Assembly: GCF_014280075.1 (NCBI RefSeq)
Contig: NZ_CP047950.1
Coordinates: forward strand, 2,108,001-2,172,000
Direction: 5' to 3'
From: Synechococcus sp. A15-62
GTDB taxonomy: Bacteria > Cyanobacteriota > Cyanobacteriia > PCC-6307 > Cyanobiaceae
DNA length: 64,000 bases
Each line of letters starts with the position of its first letter. The stretch's first letter is position 1. A program made the translations under genes and the position numbers. Positions 27,130-36,588 of the stretch are shown piece after piece. The notes under the pieces were generated by a model. The model saw only the letters and a list, made by a program, of their open reading frames with translations, was not told the origin of the DNA and did not search any database.

Positions 27130-29070
27130 ATGCAGACGCAGGTGTCAGACAGCGAACACTGGTCGATTCAGGACAGTGCTGCGCTGTACGGCCTCGACCG
27201 CTGGGGCGATCCGTATTTCTCCATCAATGGGCGCGGACACATCAGCGTTCAACCCCAGGGGGATCGCGGTGGAAGCCTGGACCTGGTGGATCTGGTGTCG
27301 GAGCTGAAAAGCCGAAACCTGGCGCTGCCGCTGCTGATTCGCTTCGACGACATCCTCGAAGACCGCTTGGAGCGGCTCCACGCCGCCTTTGAGCGCGCCA
27401 TCGCGCAATACAGCTACCCCGGCCGGTACCAAGGCGTTTTCCCGGTGAAGTGCAACCAACAACGCCACGTTGTGGAGGAGTTGGTGAGCTGCGGCAAGCG
27501 CTGGAACTTCGGGCTGGAAGCAGGAAGCAAAGCGGAACTGCTGATCGCTCTCTCGCTGCTGGACGACCCCGAAGCCCTGCTGATCTGCAACGGCTACAAG
27601 GATCGGCTTTACATCGAAACCGCAATCCTGGCGCGACGTCTGGGACGGCAGCCGGTGGTGGTGATCGAACAGCCGGACGAAGTTGATCGGATCATTGAAG
27701 CCAGCAAGAGCCTGGGGGCAGCGCCCTACATCGGTGTGCGGGCCAAGCTCTCCAGCCGCAGCACAGGGCGTTGGGGCAGTTCCGTTGGCGACAAGGCCAA
27801 ATTCGGACTCTCGATTCCCGAGTTGCTGGCCACAGTGGAGCGGCTGCGGGAGAACAACCTGCTCCCCGATCTGCGCCTACTGCACTTCCACATTGGCAGC
27901 CAGATCAACGACATTGCCGTGCTCAAGGACGCTCTCCAGGAGGCGGGGCAGATCTATGTGGAGCTGACCCGACTCGGGGCCCCGATGGGGTTTCTGGATG
28001 TGGGCGGTGGCCTCGGCATCGACTACGACGGCAGCCGCACCGCGTCAGCAGCATCCACGAACTACTCACTGCAGAACTACGCCAACGACGTCGTCGCGAC
28101 GGTGCGGGAATGCTGCGAACCCAATGGTGTGGCCGTGCCCACGCTGGTGAGTGAAAGCGGCCGCGCCATTGCCAGCCATTTCTCCCTGCTGGTGTTCGAC
28201 GTGCTGGGCAGCAGCGCACTGCCCGCATCGATTCCCAACGCCAGCGGAGACGAACCACTCACCGTTCGCAACCTGCGAGACACCCTGGCCACGATTCAGG
28301 AGTTGTCGGCGACGGCGGATGCGCAGTTGGTGCGACTGCAGGAAGCCTGGAACGATGCCCTGAAGTTCAAACAGGATGCGCTGGCCGCATTCCGGCTGGG
28401 CTACATGGGACTGCCCGACCGCGCCACAGCGGAACAACTGACGTGGGCCTGCGCTGATGCCATCGCCCGACGGCTTCCCAAGGACCAAGCCATCCCGGAG
28501 GAGCTCGCAGCCCTCAACAAGGCTCTGGCGGGAACGTATTACGCCAACTTGTCGATCTTTCGCTCAGCTCCCGACACCTGGGCCATCGACCAGCTCTTTC
28601 CGGTGGTGCCCATCCAACAGCTGGATCAACGGCCAACCCGACTGGCCAACCTCGCCGACCTAACCTGTGATTCCGATGGACGCCTGGATCGCTTCATCGG
28701 AGATGGACAACCCAAACAGCTGCTGGAGCTGCATGAGCTCAACAGCGACAACCCCTATCTGATCGGCCTGTTCCTGAGCGGTGCATATCAGGAGGTGATG
28801 GGCAATCTGCACAACCTGTTCGGCACGACCAACGCCGTGCACATTCGCCTCAGCCCCGGCGGTAGCTATCGCATTGACCACGTCGTGCGGGGTGACACCA
28901 ATGCCGATGTGCTGGAAGCCATGGAGCATGAACCCAGGGCCCTGCTGGAGCGGTTGCGGGTGGCGGCGGAAGCGGCCATCAACAACGGCCAGCTCCGCAT
29001 CGACGAATCACGCCGGCTGCTGGATCACCTCGAAAGCAGCCTGCGCCAAACCACTTACTTACAAGACTGA
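27130..29070 (+). CDS. speA: Biosynthetic arginine decarboxylase
   Basis: This 646-residue PLP enzyme makes agmatine from arginine for polyamine synthesis. The PLP lysine lies in YQGVFPVKCNQQ, the glycine-rich phosphate loop in DVGGGLGIDYDG, and the second active-site region in VSESGRAIASHFS. The length matches the bacterial SpeA family. Start: MQTQVSDSEHWSIQDSAALY. Helical insertions near 360-450 are usual for SpeA. It is followed 78 bp later by the cNMP-binding/methylglyoxal synthase locus. Confidence 0.97.
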   Translation: MQTQVSDSEHWSIQDSAALYGLDRWGDPYFSINGRGHISVQPQGDRGGSLDLVDLVSELKSRNLALPLLIRFDDILEDRLERLHAAFERAIAQYSYPGRYQGVFPVKCNQQRHVVEELVSCGKRWNFGLEAGSKAELLIALSLLDDPEALLICNGYKDRLYIETAILARRLGRQPVVVIEQPDEVDRIIEASKSLGAAPYIGVRAKLSSRSTGRWGSSVGDKAKFGLSIPELLATVERLRENNLLPDLRLLHFHIGSQINDIAVLKDALQEAGQIYVELTRLGAPMGFLDVGGGLGIDYDGSRTASAASTNYSLQNYANDVVATVRECCEPNGVAVPTLVSESGRAIASHFSLLVFDVLGSSALPASIPNASGDEPLTVRNLRDTLATIQELSATADAQLVRLQEAWNDALKFKQDALAAFRLGYMGLPDRATAEQLTWACADAIARRLPKDQAIPEELAALNKALAGTYYANLSIFRSAPDTWAIDQLFPVVPIQQLDQRPTRLANLADLTCDSDGRLDRFIGDGQPKQLLELHELNSDNPYLIGLFLSGAYQEVMGNLHNLFGTTNAVHIRLSPGGSYRIDHVVRGDTNADVLEAMEHEPRALLERLRVAAEAAINNGQLRIDESRRLLDHLESSLRQTTYLQD

Positions 29071-29148
29071 GAACAACTTCTGAGCCTTGCCAACGGCAAA
29101 GCCGAATGGCGAAAAGGCCCTTAGGTTCAGGAAAACATCGCTTGACAT

Positions 29149-29739
29149 ATGAATCGCAAGGCACTGATCGAAATTCTTCAACAGGAAGGAAACCTGAAGC
29201 ATTCCTTCAGCCACGATGAGATCGAAAGCCTCGCTGGGCATCTATCCATCGAGACGGTCCAAGCAGAAACCGTCTTGATGAAAAAAGGGGAGCCCTCCTG
29301 CAGCATGGTATTCATCCTGGATGGACTTGTTCAAATCGTTGATGGCGAACGACAACTCGCCATTGAAAAACCAGGCTCAATCATTGGAGAGAGCCTTTTT
29401 TCAGACGAGGCCACACGAATTGCAGATGTTCGAACCATCGAACCGACAACTGTTGGGCGATTTTCAGTTCACAACTTTGAAGACTTCCTCAGCGAGAACC
29501 AACCACTTGCCCTGAAATACAGAGAGTACTTCCGGGCCATCAGACGCGCTCGAGAAGAGCAATTCGCCACAGAAAATTATATCGACAAACGCAAATATCT
29601 GGCATTAATTGCTCACAACAACATGAAAGAAAGCCTGATGGAGTTTTGCGCAATCCACAGCACCAAACTTGAAAATTTCCACTCATCGCCACGGGCACAA
29701 CCGGAAGCATGCTTTACAAAAAGACAGGTCTTGTCTTAA
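29149..29739 (+). CDS. Cyclic-nucleotide-binding domain + N-part of methylglyoxal synthase
   Basis: The protein has 196 residues as read. Residues about 10-125 form a Crp-like cyclic-nucleotide-binding beta-roll (ETVLMKKGEPSCSMVFILDG, KPGSIIGESLFSDEATRIAD). Residues about 145-177 match the start of methylglyoxal synthase (KYLALIAHNNMKESLMEF, where the usual AHD is AHN). At codon 177 the synthase homology jumps to the -1 frame at the heptamer A-AAT-TTC (29673-29679). The zero frame then continues with an unrelated 19-residue tail. With the shift the product would be a 297-residue fusion. It is either a frameshift mutation or programmed -1 frameshifting. Confidence 0.75.
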   Translation: MNRKALIEILQQEGNLKHSFSHDEIESLAGHLSIETVQAETVLMKKGEPSCSMVFILDGLVQIVDGERQLAIEKPGSIIGESLFSDEATRIADVRTIEPTTVGRFSVHNFEDFLSENQPLALKYREYFRAIRRAREEQFATENYIDKRKYLALIAHNNMKESLMEFCAIHSTKLENFHSSPRAQPEACFTKRQVLS

Positions 29740-30041
29740 GCAAAAAGGTGGCTTCGGGGCCTCTCGGTGGCGACCAAGCCGTTGGAACACTCATTTCAAC
29801 GCAAAACATTTGCGGGGTGATTTTCTTCAGAGACCCGCTCTCCGCACACCCCCACCATGCCGACATTGAAGCCTTGGGGCGCCTCTGCGACGTTTATCAG
29901 ATTCCGTTTGCCACCAACCCGCAAAGCGGCGAAGCCATTCTCGACTATCTCCTCTCAGGAAAGTCTGAGCAGGAATTAATCCCCAACCATGTTCTTCAGA
30001 CCTATGTTCAGGGTCAGAAAAAAGTGGTTGAAGCAGGGTAA
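29709..30041 (+). CDS. mgsA: C-terminal part of methylglyoxal synthase (-1 frame)
   Basis: This part has 110 residues from ATG 29709; homology in this frame begins upstream at 29679 (PLIATGTTGS). It carries the synthase core: GPLGGDQ with catalytic Asp, VIFFRDPLSAHPHHADIEAL with the conserved Asp/His, and IPFATNPQSG. The enzyme converts dihydroxyacetone phosphate to methylglyoxal. Alone it lacks the N-terminal strand and phosphate-binding His, so it should need fusion to the upstream frame. The possibility of independent translation from 29709 has weak support (no clear ribosome-binding site). Confidence 0.7.
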   Translation: MLYKKTGLVLSKKVASGPLGGDQAVGTLISTQNICGVIFFRDPLSAHPHHADIEALGRLCDVYQIPFATNPQSGEAILDYLLSGKSEQELIPNHVLQTYVQGQKKVVEAG

Positions 30042-30127
30042 ATCGACCCTCAGTTCAATCAGCTTTCATAAGCCCGAAGCGCAATCAGGCCATAGACGGG
30101 GATGGGGTCCGGCCAACCTTTCACGGC

Positions 30128-30265
30128 ATGGTTCCCAGATCCTCCACCAGAACATCCTCGGATCGACAAGCTCAACTGGCCAAGCTCACCATCAAATCAG
30201 TCGCACCGAACAGCCAAGACATGGTGGGCCGGATGAAAAAACTGTTCCAAACCCTGCTCTCCTAA
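30128..30265 (+). CDS. Possible small basic protein (45 aa)
   Basis: The ORF runs from ATG 30128 to TAA 30263 in the gap between mgsA and convergent alaS. The peptide is basic and helical, including AQLAKLTIKSVAPNSQDMVG and ending MKKLFQTLLS. No clear ribosome-binding site is visible and it was not recognised. The ordered amphipathic C-terminal half slightly favours coding. Confidence 0.3.
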   Translation: MVPRSSTRTSSDRQAQLAKLTIKSVAPNSQDMVGRMKKLFQTLLS

Positions 30266-30280
30266 CAGCGAAGCCTGTGG

Positions 30281-32950
30281 TCAGACGGCAGCGAGAGCTG
30301 CCGCCAGCTCAGCTTGAGCTGCATCAAGAGCACCAGGCAGGGCAGCACCATCACGACCGCCGGCCTGGGCCAGGTTCGGGCGTCCACCACCGCCACCACC
30401 GCACTGTTTGGCGATGCCGCCGATGAACTTGCCGGCCTGCAGCTTGGCGGCGATCACCTGCTTGCCGAAGGCGGCCACCAGGATCACCTTGCCCATGTCG
30501 CCGGGATCCGGCAGACCGCCGATCACCACGGCCGCACCATCCCCCAGCTGATCCGCCAGGCTCTGAGCTGCGACCTGCAAACCGGCGCCATCCACGCCGT
30601 CGAGGCGTTCCACCAGCAGTTGGAAGTCGCCCACGGCCTCAGCCTTGGCTGCCAGAGCACCGGCCTTAACCACCGCGAGTTCCGCCTGAGCCGCGGCCAG
30701 CGCCTTGCCGCTTGCCTTGAGCTCCTCCTGAAGGGCCGCCACACGGTCAACAAGCTCGGCCGGCTGGGCCTTGAAGCGATCCCCCAGCTGCTTCACCACC
30801 GCATCGCGCTCGTTCAGATAGGCGAGCACGGCAGGACCAGCGACGGCTTCAATCCGACGGATGCCGGCCGCCACACCACTTTCCGCCACGATCTTGAACA
30901 GGCCAATCTCAGCGGTGTTGGCCACGTGGGTGCCACCGCAGAGCTCCATCGACACACCGGGCACGTCGACCACCCGCACCACATCGGCGTATTTCTCACC
31001 GAACATCGCCACGGCACCGGCCGCCTTGGCCTGGTCGATCGCCATCTCCTGCACCTGCAGCGCATGGGCTTCGTTGATCCAACCGTTAATCAGGGTTTCA
31101 ACCTGCTGCAACTGATCCGCCGTCACCGCCGTGGGGCAATGGAAGTCGAAGCGCAGGCGATCGAAATCCACCAGTGATCCGGCCTGGCCGATGCCTGGAT
31201 CCACCACCTGCTTGAGCGCTGCCTGCAGCAGGTGGGTGGCCGTGTGATTGGCCTGGGCCCGACGCCGGCAAGCGCGGTCCACCTGAGCTTTCACGGTGTC
31301 GCCCAGGGAGAGCTCACCCCGTTCCACCCGCCCGGCATGGACGAAGACGTCGCGGCTGCGGCTCACCGACTCAATCCGAACAATCAAATCACTGCCCGCC
31401 AGCACCCCGCGATCGCCCACCTGACCGCCGCCTTCTCCATAGAACGGCGTGGTGTCGAGCACCACCTGAACCGCATCGCCCGCCTTGGCGGTGGTGGCTG
31501 GTTCACCGTTCACCACCAATGCCTGCATGCAGGAGGCGTGATCGAGGGCTTCATAGCCCTCGAAACAGGTGGCCGCCTGATCCGCCACCACCTGGTCGAT
31601 CGCATCCTGCAGGGTGAGATCGATGCTCACCGCGGCCGCCTTGGCGCGCTGACGCTGCTTCTCCATTGCCGCCTCGAAGCCATCGAGGTCGACGGCCAGG
31701 CCCTGCTCCTCGGCGATTTCCTGGGTGAGCTCAAGCGGGAAGCCATAGGTGTCATACAGCTCAAAGGCCTGGGCGCCGGTGATCTGGGTGGGCTTGGAGG
31801 CCAGCACCTCCGCCAGCAACTTCTCGCCGCGCTCGAGGGTCTCAAGGAAGCGGGCTTCCTCCCGCTGGAGCTCGGCCAGGATCACTTCCTGGCGCTCAAC
31901 CACGCTGGGGTGGGCCCCCTTGAGCAGGGCAATCGCCGCCTCGCCCATGGTGACGAGGAAGGGTTTGTCGATGCCCAGCAGGCGGCCATGGCGCACCACC
32001 CGGCGCAGCAGGCGCCGCAGGATGTAGCCGCGGCCGAGGTTGCTGGCGGTGACGCCATCGCAGATCAACTGCGTCACCGCACGGCTGTGGTCGCCGATCA
32101 CCTTCAACGACGTCTTGCCCTTGTCGTTGAGTTGGTGGTAATCGACCCCCGCCAGATCGGCAGCCGCTTGGATCAGCGGAAAGATCAGATCGGTTTCGTA
32201 GTTGTTGGGAACCTTCTGCAGGATCTGGGCCATCCGCTCAAGGCCCATGCCGGTGTCGATGTTGCGGTTGGCCAGCGGCGTGAGGGTGCCCTCCGCGTCG
32301 CGGTTGTACTGCATGAACACCAAGTTGTAGAACTCGATGAACCGGTCGTCGTCCTCGAGATCAATGCCCTCATCCCCAAGCTCGGGTTTGAAGTCGTAAT
32401 AGATCTCCGAGCAGGGGCCACAGGGGCCGGTGGGGCCCGACGCCCAGAAGTTGTCGGCCTCATCCATGCGGATGATCCGCTTGGGGTTCACCCCAACCAC
32501 ATCACGCCAGATCTGCTCGGCTTCGTCGTCTTCCCGAAAGACGCTCACCACCAGGTGCTTGGGATCGATGCCATAGACGCCGGTGCTGAGCTCCCAGGCC
32601 CACTCAATCGCCTGCTGCTTGAAGTAATCCCCGAACGAGAAGTTGCCGAGCATCTCGAAGAAGGTGTGATGCCGGGCCGTGCGCCCCACGTTCTCGATGT
32701 CGTTGGTGCGGATGCACTTTTGCGAGCTGGTGGCCCGAGGCGCAGGTCGCTCTTGCTGGCCGAGAAACACCGGCTTGAACGGCAGCATTCCCGCAATGGT
32801 GAGCAGCACCGTTGGGTCTTCGGGAATCAAGGAAGCGCTGGCCATCCGCTTATGGCCGCGCTCGGCGTAGAAGTTGAGGAAGGCCTCACGGATCTCCTCC
32901 CCACTGCGCGGTGCAGACGCTGCAGAAGACGACGATGCGGCGGCAACCAT
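30281..32950 (-). CDS. alaS: Alanyl-tRNA synthetase
   Basis: The enzyme has 889 residues from ATG 32950 (MVAAASSSSAAS; a further in-frame ATG lies at 32977). The class II catalytic domain is shown by HTFFEMLGNFSFGDYFK (motif 2) and GMGLERMAQILQ (motif 3). The editing domain has HTATHLLQAALK and the Cys/His pair in MELCGGTHVANTAEIG. The C-Ala domain ends with a glycine-rich GGGGGGRPNLAQAGG segment. It charges tRNA-Ala. The short Ala/Ser-rich leader before SGEEIREAFLNFY is not part of the usual fold. Confidence 0.98.
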   Translation of the reverse strand: MVAAASSSSAASAPRSGEEIREAFLNFYAERGHKRMASASLIPEDPTVLLTIAGMLPFKPVFLGQQERPAPRATSSQKCIRTNDIENVGRTARHHTFFEMLGNFSFGDYFKQQAIEWAWELSTGVYGIDPKHLVVSVFREDDEAEQIWRDVVGVNPKRIIRMDEADNFWASGPTGPCGPCSEIYYDFKPELGDEGIDLEDDDRFIEFYNLVFMQYNRDAEGTLTPLANRNIDTGMGLERMAQILQKVPNNYETDLIFPLIQAAADLAGVDYHQLNDKGKTSLKVIGDHSRAVTQLICDGVTASNLGRGYILRRLLRRVVRHGRLLGIDKPFLVTMGEAAIALLKGAHPSVVERQEVILAELQREEARFLETLERGEKLLAEVLASKPTQITGAQAFELYDTYGFPLELTQEIAEEQGLAVDLDGFEAAMEKQRQRAKAAAVSIDLTLQDAIDQVVADQAATCFEGYEALDHASCMQALVVNGEPATTAKAGDAVQVVLDTTPFYGEGGGQVGDRGVLAGSDLIVRIESVSRSRDVFVHAGRVERGELSLGDTVKAQVDRACRRRAQANHTATHLLQAALKQVVDPGIGQAGSLVDFDRLRFDFHCPTAVTADQLQQVETLINGWINEAHALQVQEMAIDQAKAAGAVAMFGEKYADVVRVVDVPGVSMELCGGTHVANTAEIGLFKIVAESGVAAGIRRIEAVAGPAVLAYLNERDAVVKQLGDRFKAQPAELVDRVAALQEELKASGKALAAAQAELAVVKAGALAAKAEAVGDFQLLVERLDGVDGAGLQVAAQSLADQLGDGAAVVIGGLPDPGDMGKVILVAAFGKQVIAAKLQAGKFIGGIAKQCGGGGGGRPNLAQAGGRDGAALPGALDAAQAELAAALAAV

Positions 32951-32975
32951 GACAAGGAAGGGGGATCCTGCCGTC

Positions 32976-33392
32976 ATGATCGCCTTTGAACCGCCGGCGC
33001 CTGTGGCCGTTCCACCCAGTGATCCCGAGATTCGCCAGCGACTGCGGCTGCAGTCGATCGGCTGGGCGCTGGCTGCTGGGATCAGTGCTGGGCTGCTGAG
33101 CCTGCCCTGGAGCCTGGAAGCTGCGGTGCGTTCCGGCGGTTGCGGTCTCTTTTACGGCCTGCTGGCCTTCCACCTGCAACGGGTGGACCCTGATGACGGG
33201 CATCTGCAGGCGGGTCTGGTGGGGGCGGTCTGCGGGTTGCGCAGCCTCGGCATGCCCCTACCCCTTGACAACTGGCAGGTCGATGGCCTGGCATCATTAT
33301 TACTGGAGCTACTTAAGGCCTGGCTGCCGTTGATCGGCAGTGCTCTCCTGCTCCACGGCACCCTCCGCTTCCTGCCCGCGTCGCGGCCATGA
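32976..33392 (+). CDS. Hypothetical integral membrane protein
   Basis: The protein has 138 residues from ATG 32976. A proline-rich N-terminus is followed by three to four hydrophobic segments (about 30-50, 55-72, 83-100 and 112-132; for example SIGWALAAGISAGLLSLPWS). It was not recognised as a named family. Its stop overlaps the ATG of the SNF2 helicase gene by four bases (33389-33392, ATGA), so it is probably translated with that gene. It diverges from alaS across only 25 bp. Confidence 0.75.
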   Translation: MIAFEPPAPVAVPPSDPEIRQRLRLQSIGWALAAGISAGLLSLPWSLEAAVRSGGCGLFYGLLAFHLQRVDPDDGHLQAGLVGAVCGLRSLGMPLPLDNWQVDGLASLLLELLKAWLPLIGSALLLHGTLRFLPASRP

Positions 33393-36300
33393 GCCTGCTG
33401 CACGCCACCTGGCTTCCCGCCATCCGCACCTCCAGCAGTTCCGGTCAACCGGCACTGCTCGTTTGGGCTGACACCTGGCGTGTGGCCACACCGGAAGGCC
33501 CGGGCCTCACCCCCGCGCTGCACCCCTTCACCCTCAGCCATGACGACCTCAGGGCCTGGCTGAGCGAACGCGACCTCTTGCCCGGCGGCTGCATCGATGC
33601 CACGGCGTGCCTCACCCTTCCGAGCCGGACGGTGAAGCCGCGCAAAAGCCGCAGCAAAAAAGAGGAACCAACGCCGGAACCACCGGGCTGGACCGGGCTG
33701 CCAATGCAGGCCGGCGAACCGATCCCCAAGCAAACCGAATGGTGGCCCTGGCAGGTGCAGGGGCTCGCTGTGGAACCATCGGCGGCCACGGAGTGGCTGT
33801 CCCGATTGCCGCTCTCCGGCACCAATCCAGACCTGGCTGACGAACTGCGCTGGTGGAGCCATCTGCAGCGCTGGGCCTTGAGCCTGGTGGCCCGGGGCCG
33901 CTGGATTCCCCAGATGGAGCTCAGCAAAGGGGAGGGCTATCCCCATCGGGCCCGTTGGGTGCCGCTGCTCAACCGGGAAGAAGACCGGCGCCGGCTGGAG
34001 GATCTGGCGGCCAGCCTGCCGCTGGTGGCCACCTGCGCCTTGCCCTGGCGGGAACCCCTGGGGCGCCGCAGCAACCGCACCACCCGGTTGCGACCGGAGG
34101 CGATGCGAGCCGCCAACCCTGTGGCCAGCTGCCGGCCCCGCAGCGGACGCCTGCGGGTGGCGACGCTGCTGGAAGACCTGGTGGACGCGCAGCTGCGCAA
34201 GGACTTTGAACCCTCCACCGATGGGCTTGATCCCCTGCTGACCCTCTGGCAGGAAGCCCTGGGGTCGGAGACCGGGGTGATCGAGATCGGCGATGAAGAG
34301 GCCGAACGCCTGGCCACCGCCAGCCATCACTGGAGGGAGGGGATCGCCGGCGGTTTTGCTGCAGCCCGCACCTGCCTTGAACTGCACACCCCACCGGATG
34401 GGGAGGATCTCTGGGAGCTGCGCTTCGGACTGCAGGCGGAAGCTGACCCCAGTCTGAAGCTCCCGGCCACCGCAGCCTGGGCCTCCGGTGCCGAGATGCT
34501 GCAACTAGGGGAGATCCAGGTGGATCAACCGGGCGAAGTGCTGCTGGAGGGCCTCGGACGAGCTCTGACGGTGTTCCCACCGATCGAACGGGGCCTGGAG
34601 AGCGCCACGCCGGACACGATGCAGCTGACCCCGGCCGAAGCCTTCGTGCTGGTGCGCACGGCTGCCCGTCAGCTGAGGGATGCCGGGGTGGGGGTGGAGC
34701 TGCCGCCCAGCCTCTCCGGTGGCCTGGCCAGCCGACTGGGCCTGTCGATAAAGGCGGAACTTCCGGAGCGCTCCCGCGGCTTCACCTTGGGCGAATGTCT
34801 GGACTGGGAGTGGGATCTGATGATCGGCGGGGTGACGCTCACCCTGCGGGAACTGGAGCGCCTGAGCGGCAAGCGCAGCCCCCTGGTGCGTCACAAGGGG
34901 GCCTGGATCGAACTGCGGCCCAACGACCTCAAGAACGCCGAACGCTTCTGTGGCGCGAAACCGGAACTGAGCCTCGATGACGCGCTGCGGCTGACGGGAA
35001 CGGAAGGGGAACTGTTGATGCGGATGCCGGTGCACCGTTTCGACGCCGGCCCACGGCTGCAATCGGTGCTGGAGCAATACCACCAGCAGAAGGCCCCCGA
35101 CCCCTTGCCAGCTCCCGAGGGATTCAGCGGTCAGCTGCGGCCCTATCAGGAGCGAGGTCTCGGCTGGCTCGCCTTCCTGCACCGCTTCGACCAGGGAGCT
35201 TGCCTGGCTGACGACATGGGCCTGGGAAAAACCATTCAGTTGCTGGCGTTTCTGCAGCACCTCAAAGCGGAGCAGGAACTGAAACGCCCGGTGCTGCTGG
35301 TGGCCCCCACATCGGTGCTCACCAACTGGCGACGGGAGGCGGAATCGTTCACCCCAGAGTTGAAGGTCACCGAGCATTACGGCCCGCGCCGGCCCTCCAC
35401 ACCCGCCGAACTCAAGAAAGCGTTGAAGGAAGTGGATCTGGTGCTCACCAGCTACGGGTTGCTGCAGCGGGACAGCGAACTGCTGGAAACCCAGGACTGG
35501 CAGGGGGTGGTGATTGACGAAGCCCAGGCAATCAAGAACCCCGGCGCCAAACAGAGCCAGGCCGCCCGGGATCTGGCCCGCCCTGGCCGCAGCAAGAGCA
35601 ACCGCTTCCGCATCGCCCTCACCGGCACCCCGGTGGAGAACCGGGTGAGCGAACTGTGGGCCTTGATGGACTTCCTCAACCCCAAGGTGCTCGGGGAAGA
35701 GGACTTCTTCCGTCAGCGTTACCGGATGCCAATCGAGCGGTACGGCGACATGTCGTCCCTGCGGGACCTGAAAGGCCGCGTGGGTCCATTCATCCTGCGC
35801 CGGCTGAAAACCGACAAAACGATCATTTCCGACCTGCCGGAAAAGGTGGAACTGAGCGAATGGGTGGGGTTGAGCAAGGAGCAGAAATCCCTGTACAGCA
35901 AGACCGTGGAAGACACCCTCGATGCCATTGCACGGGCGCCGCGCGGGCAGCGCCACGGGCAGGTGCTGGCCCTGCTCACCAGGTTGAAACAGATCTGCAA
36001 CCATCCCGCCCTGGCCCTGAGCGAAGGGGCCGTGGACGATGGCTTCCTGGGCCGTTCGGCCAAGCTGCAGCGGCTGGAGGAAATCCTCGATGAAGTGATC
36101 GAGGCGGGCGATCGGGCCCTGCTGTTCACCCAGTTCGCCGAATGGGGGCATCTGCTGCAGGCCTGGATGCAGCAACGCTGGAAATCAGAGGTGCCCTTCC
36201 TGCACGGCGGCACCCGCAAGAGCGAGCGCCAGGCGATGGTGGATCGCTTCCAGGAGGATCCCCGCGGTCCGCAACTGTTCCTGCTCTCGTTGAAAGCAGG

Positions 36301-36586
36301 TGGTGTGGGCCTTAACCTCACGCGGGCCAGCCACGTGTTCCACATCGACCGTTGGTGGAACCCGGCCGTGGAAAACCAGGCCACCGACCGGGCCTACCGG
36401 ATCGGCCAGACCAACCGGGTGATGGTGCACAAATTCATCACCAGCGGCTCGGTGGAGGAAAAGATCGATCGCATGATCCGCGAAAAATCACGCCTGGCTG
36501 AGGATGTGATCGGCTCCGGCGAGGATTGGCTGGGAAGCCTCGGTGGAGATCAACTGCGCGATCTCGTCGCCTTGGAGGACACCTGA
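33389..36586 (+). CDS. SNF2-family DEAD/DEAH helicase (HepA-like)
   Basis: The protein has 1065 residues. The N-terminal half (about 1-560) is cyanobacterial-specific SNF2 N-terminal sequence. The helicase core follows: the Q-like region LRPYQERGLGWL, Walker A DDMGLGKT, motif II VVIDEAQAIKN (DEAQ), motif III ALTGTPVENR, motif V LKAGGVGLNLT and motif VI QATDRAYRIGQ. Such ATPases remodel protein-DNA or transcription complexes. It stands in a four-gene plus-strand run with a SWIM-domain protein 2 bp downstream; SNF2-SWIM pairing is recurrent in bacteria and suggests a shared complex. Confidence 0.94.
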   Translation: MSLLHATWLPAIRTSSSSGQPALLVWADTWRVATPEGPGLTPALHPFTLSHDDLRAWLSERDLLPGGCIDATACLTLPSRTVKPRKSRSKKEEPTPEPPGWTGLPMQAGEPIPKQTEWWPWQVQGLAVEPSAATEWLSRLPLSGTNPDLADELRWWSHLQRWALSLVARGRWIPQMELSKGEGYPHRARWVPLLNREEDRRRLEDLAASLPLVATCALPWREPLGRRSNRTTRLRPEAMRAANPVASCRPRSGRLRVATLLEDLVDAQLRKDFEPSTDGLDPLLTLWQEALGSETGVIEIGDEEAERLATASHHWREGIAGGFAAARTCLELHTPPDGEDLWELRFGLQAEADPSLKLPATAAWASGAEMLQLGEIQVDQPGEVLLEGLGRALTVFPPIERGLESATPDTMQLTPAEAFVLVRTAARQLRDAGVGVELPPSLSGGLASRLGLSIKAELPERSRGFTLGECLDWEWDLMIGGVTLTLRELERLSGKRSPLVRHKGAWIELRPNDLKNAERFCGAKPELSLDDALRLTGTEGELLMRMPVHRFDAGPRLQSVLEQYHQQKAPDPLPAPEGFSGQLRPYQERGLGWLAFLHRFDQGACLADDMGLGKTIQLLAFLQHLKAEQELKRPVLLVAPTSVLTNWRREAESFTPELKVTEHYGPRRPSTPAELKKALKEVDLVLTSYGLLQRDSELLETQDWQGVVIDEAQAIKNPGAKQSQAARDLARPGRSKSNRFRIALTGTPVENRVSELWALMDFLNPKVLGEEDFFRQRYRMPIERYGDMSSLRDLKGRVGPFILRRLKTDKTIISDLPEKVELSEWVGLSKEQKSLYSKTVEDTLDAIARAPRGQRHGQVLALLTRLKQICNHPALALSEGAVDDGFLGRSAKLQRLEEILDEVIEAGDRALLFTQFAEWGHLLQAWMQQRWKSEVPFLHGGTRKSERQAMVDRFQEDPRGPQLFLLSLKAGGVGLNLTRASHVFHIDRWWNPAVENQATDRAYRIGQTNRVMVHKFITSGSVEEKIDRMIREKSRLAEDVIGSGEDWLGSLGGDQLRDLVALEDT

Positions 36587-36588
36587 CC

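Noticed and set aside
34505-36175. 556-codon antisense ORF within the SNF2 gene, and likewise the antisense frames within alaS, flv3 and gcvP
   Set aside because: They lie wholly opposite strongly conserved coding sequence and show no domain pattern of their own.
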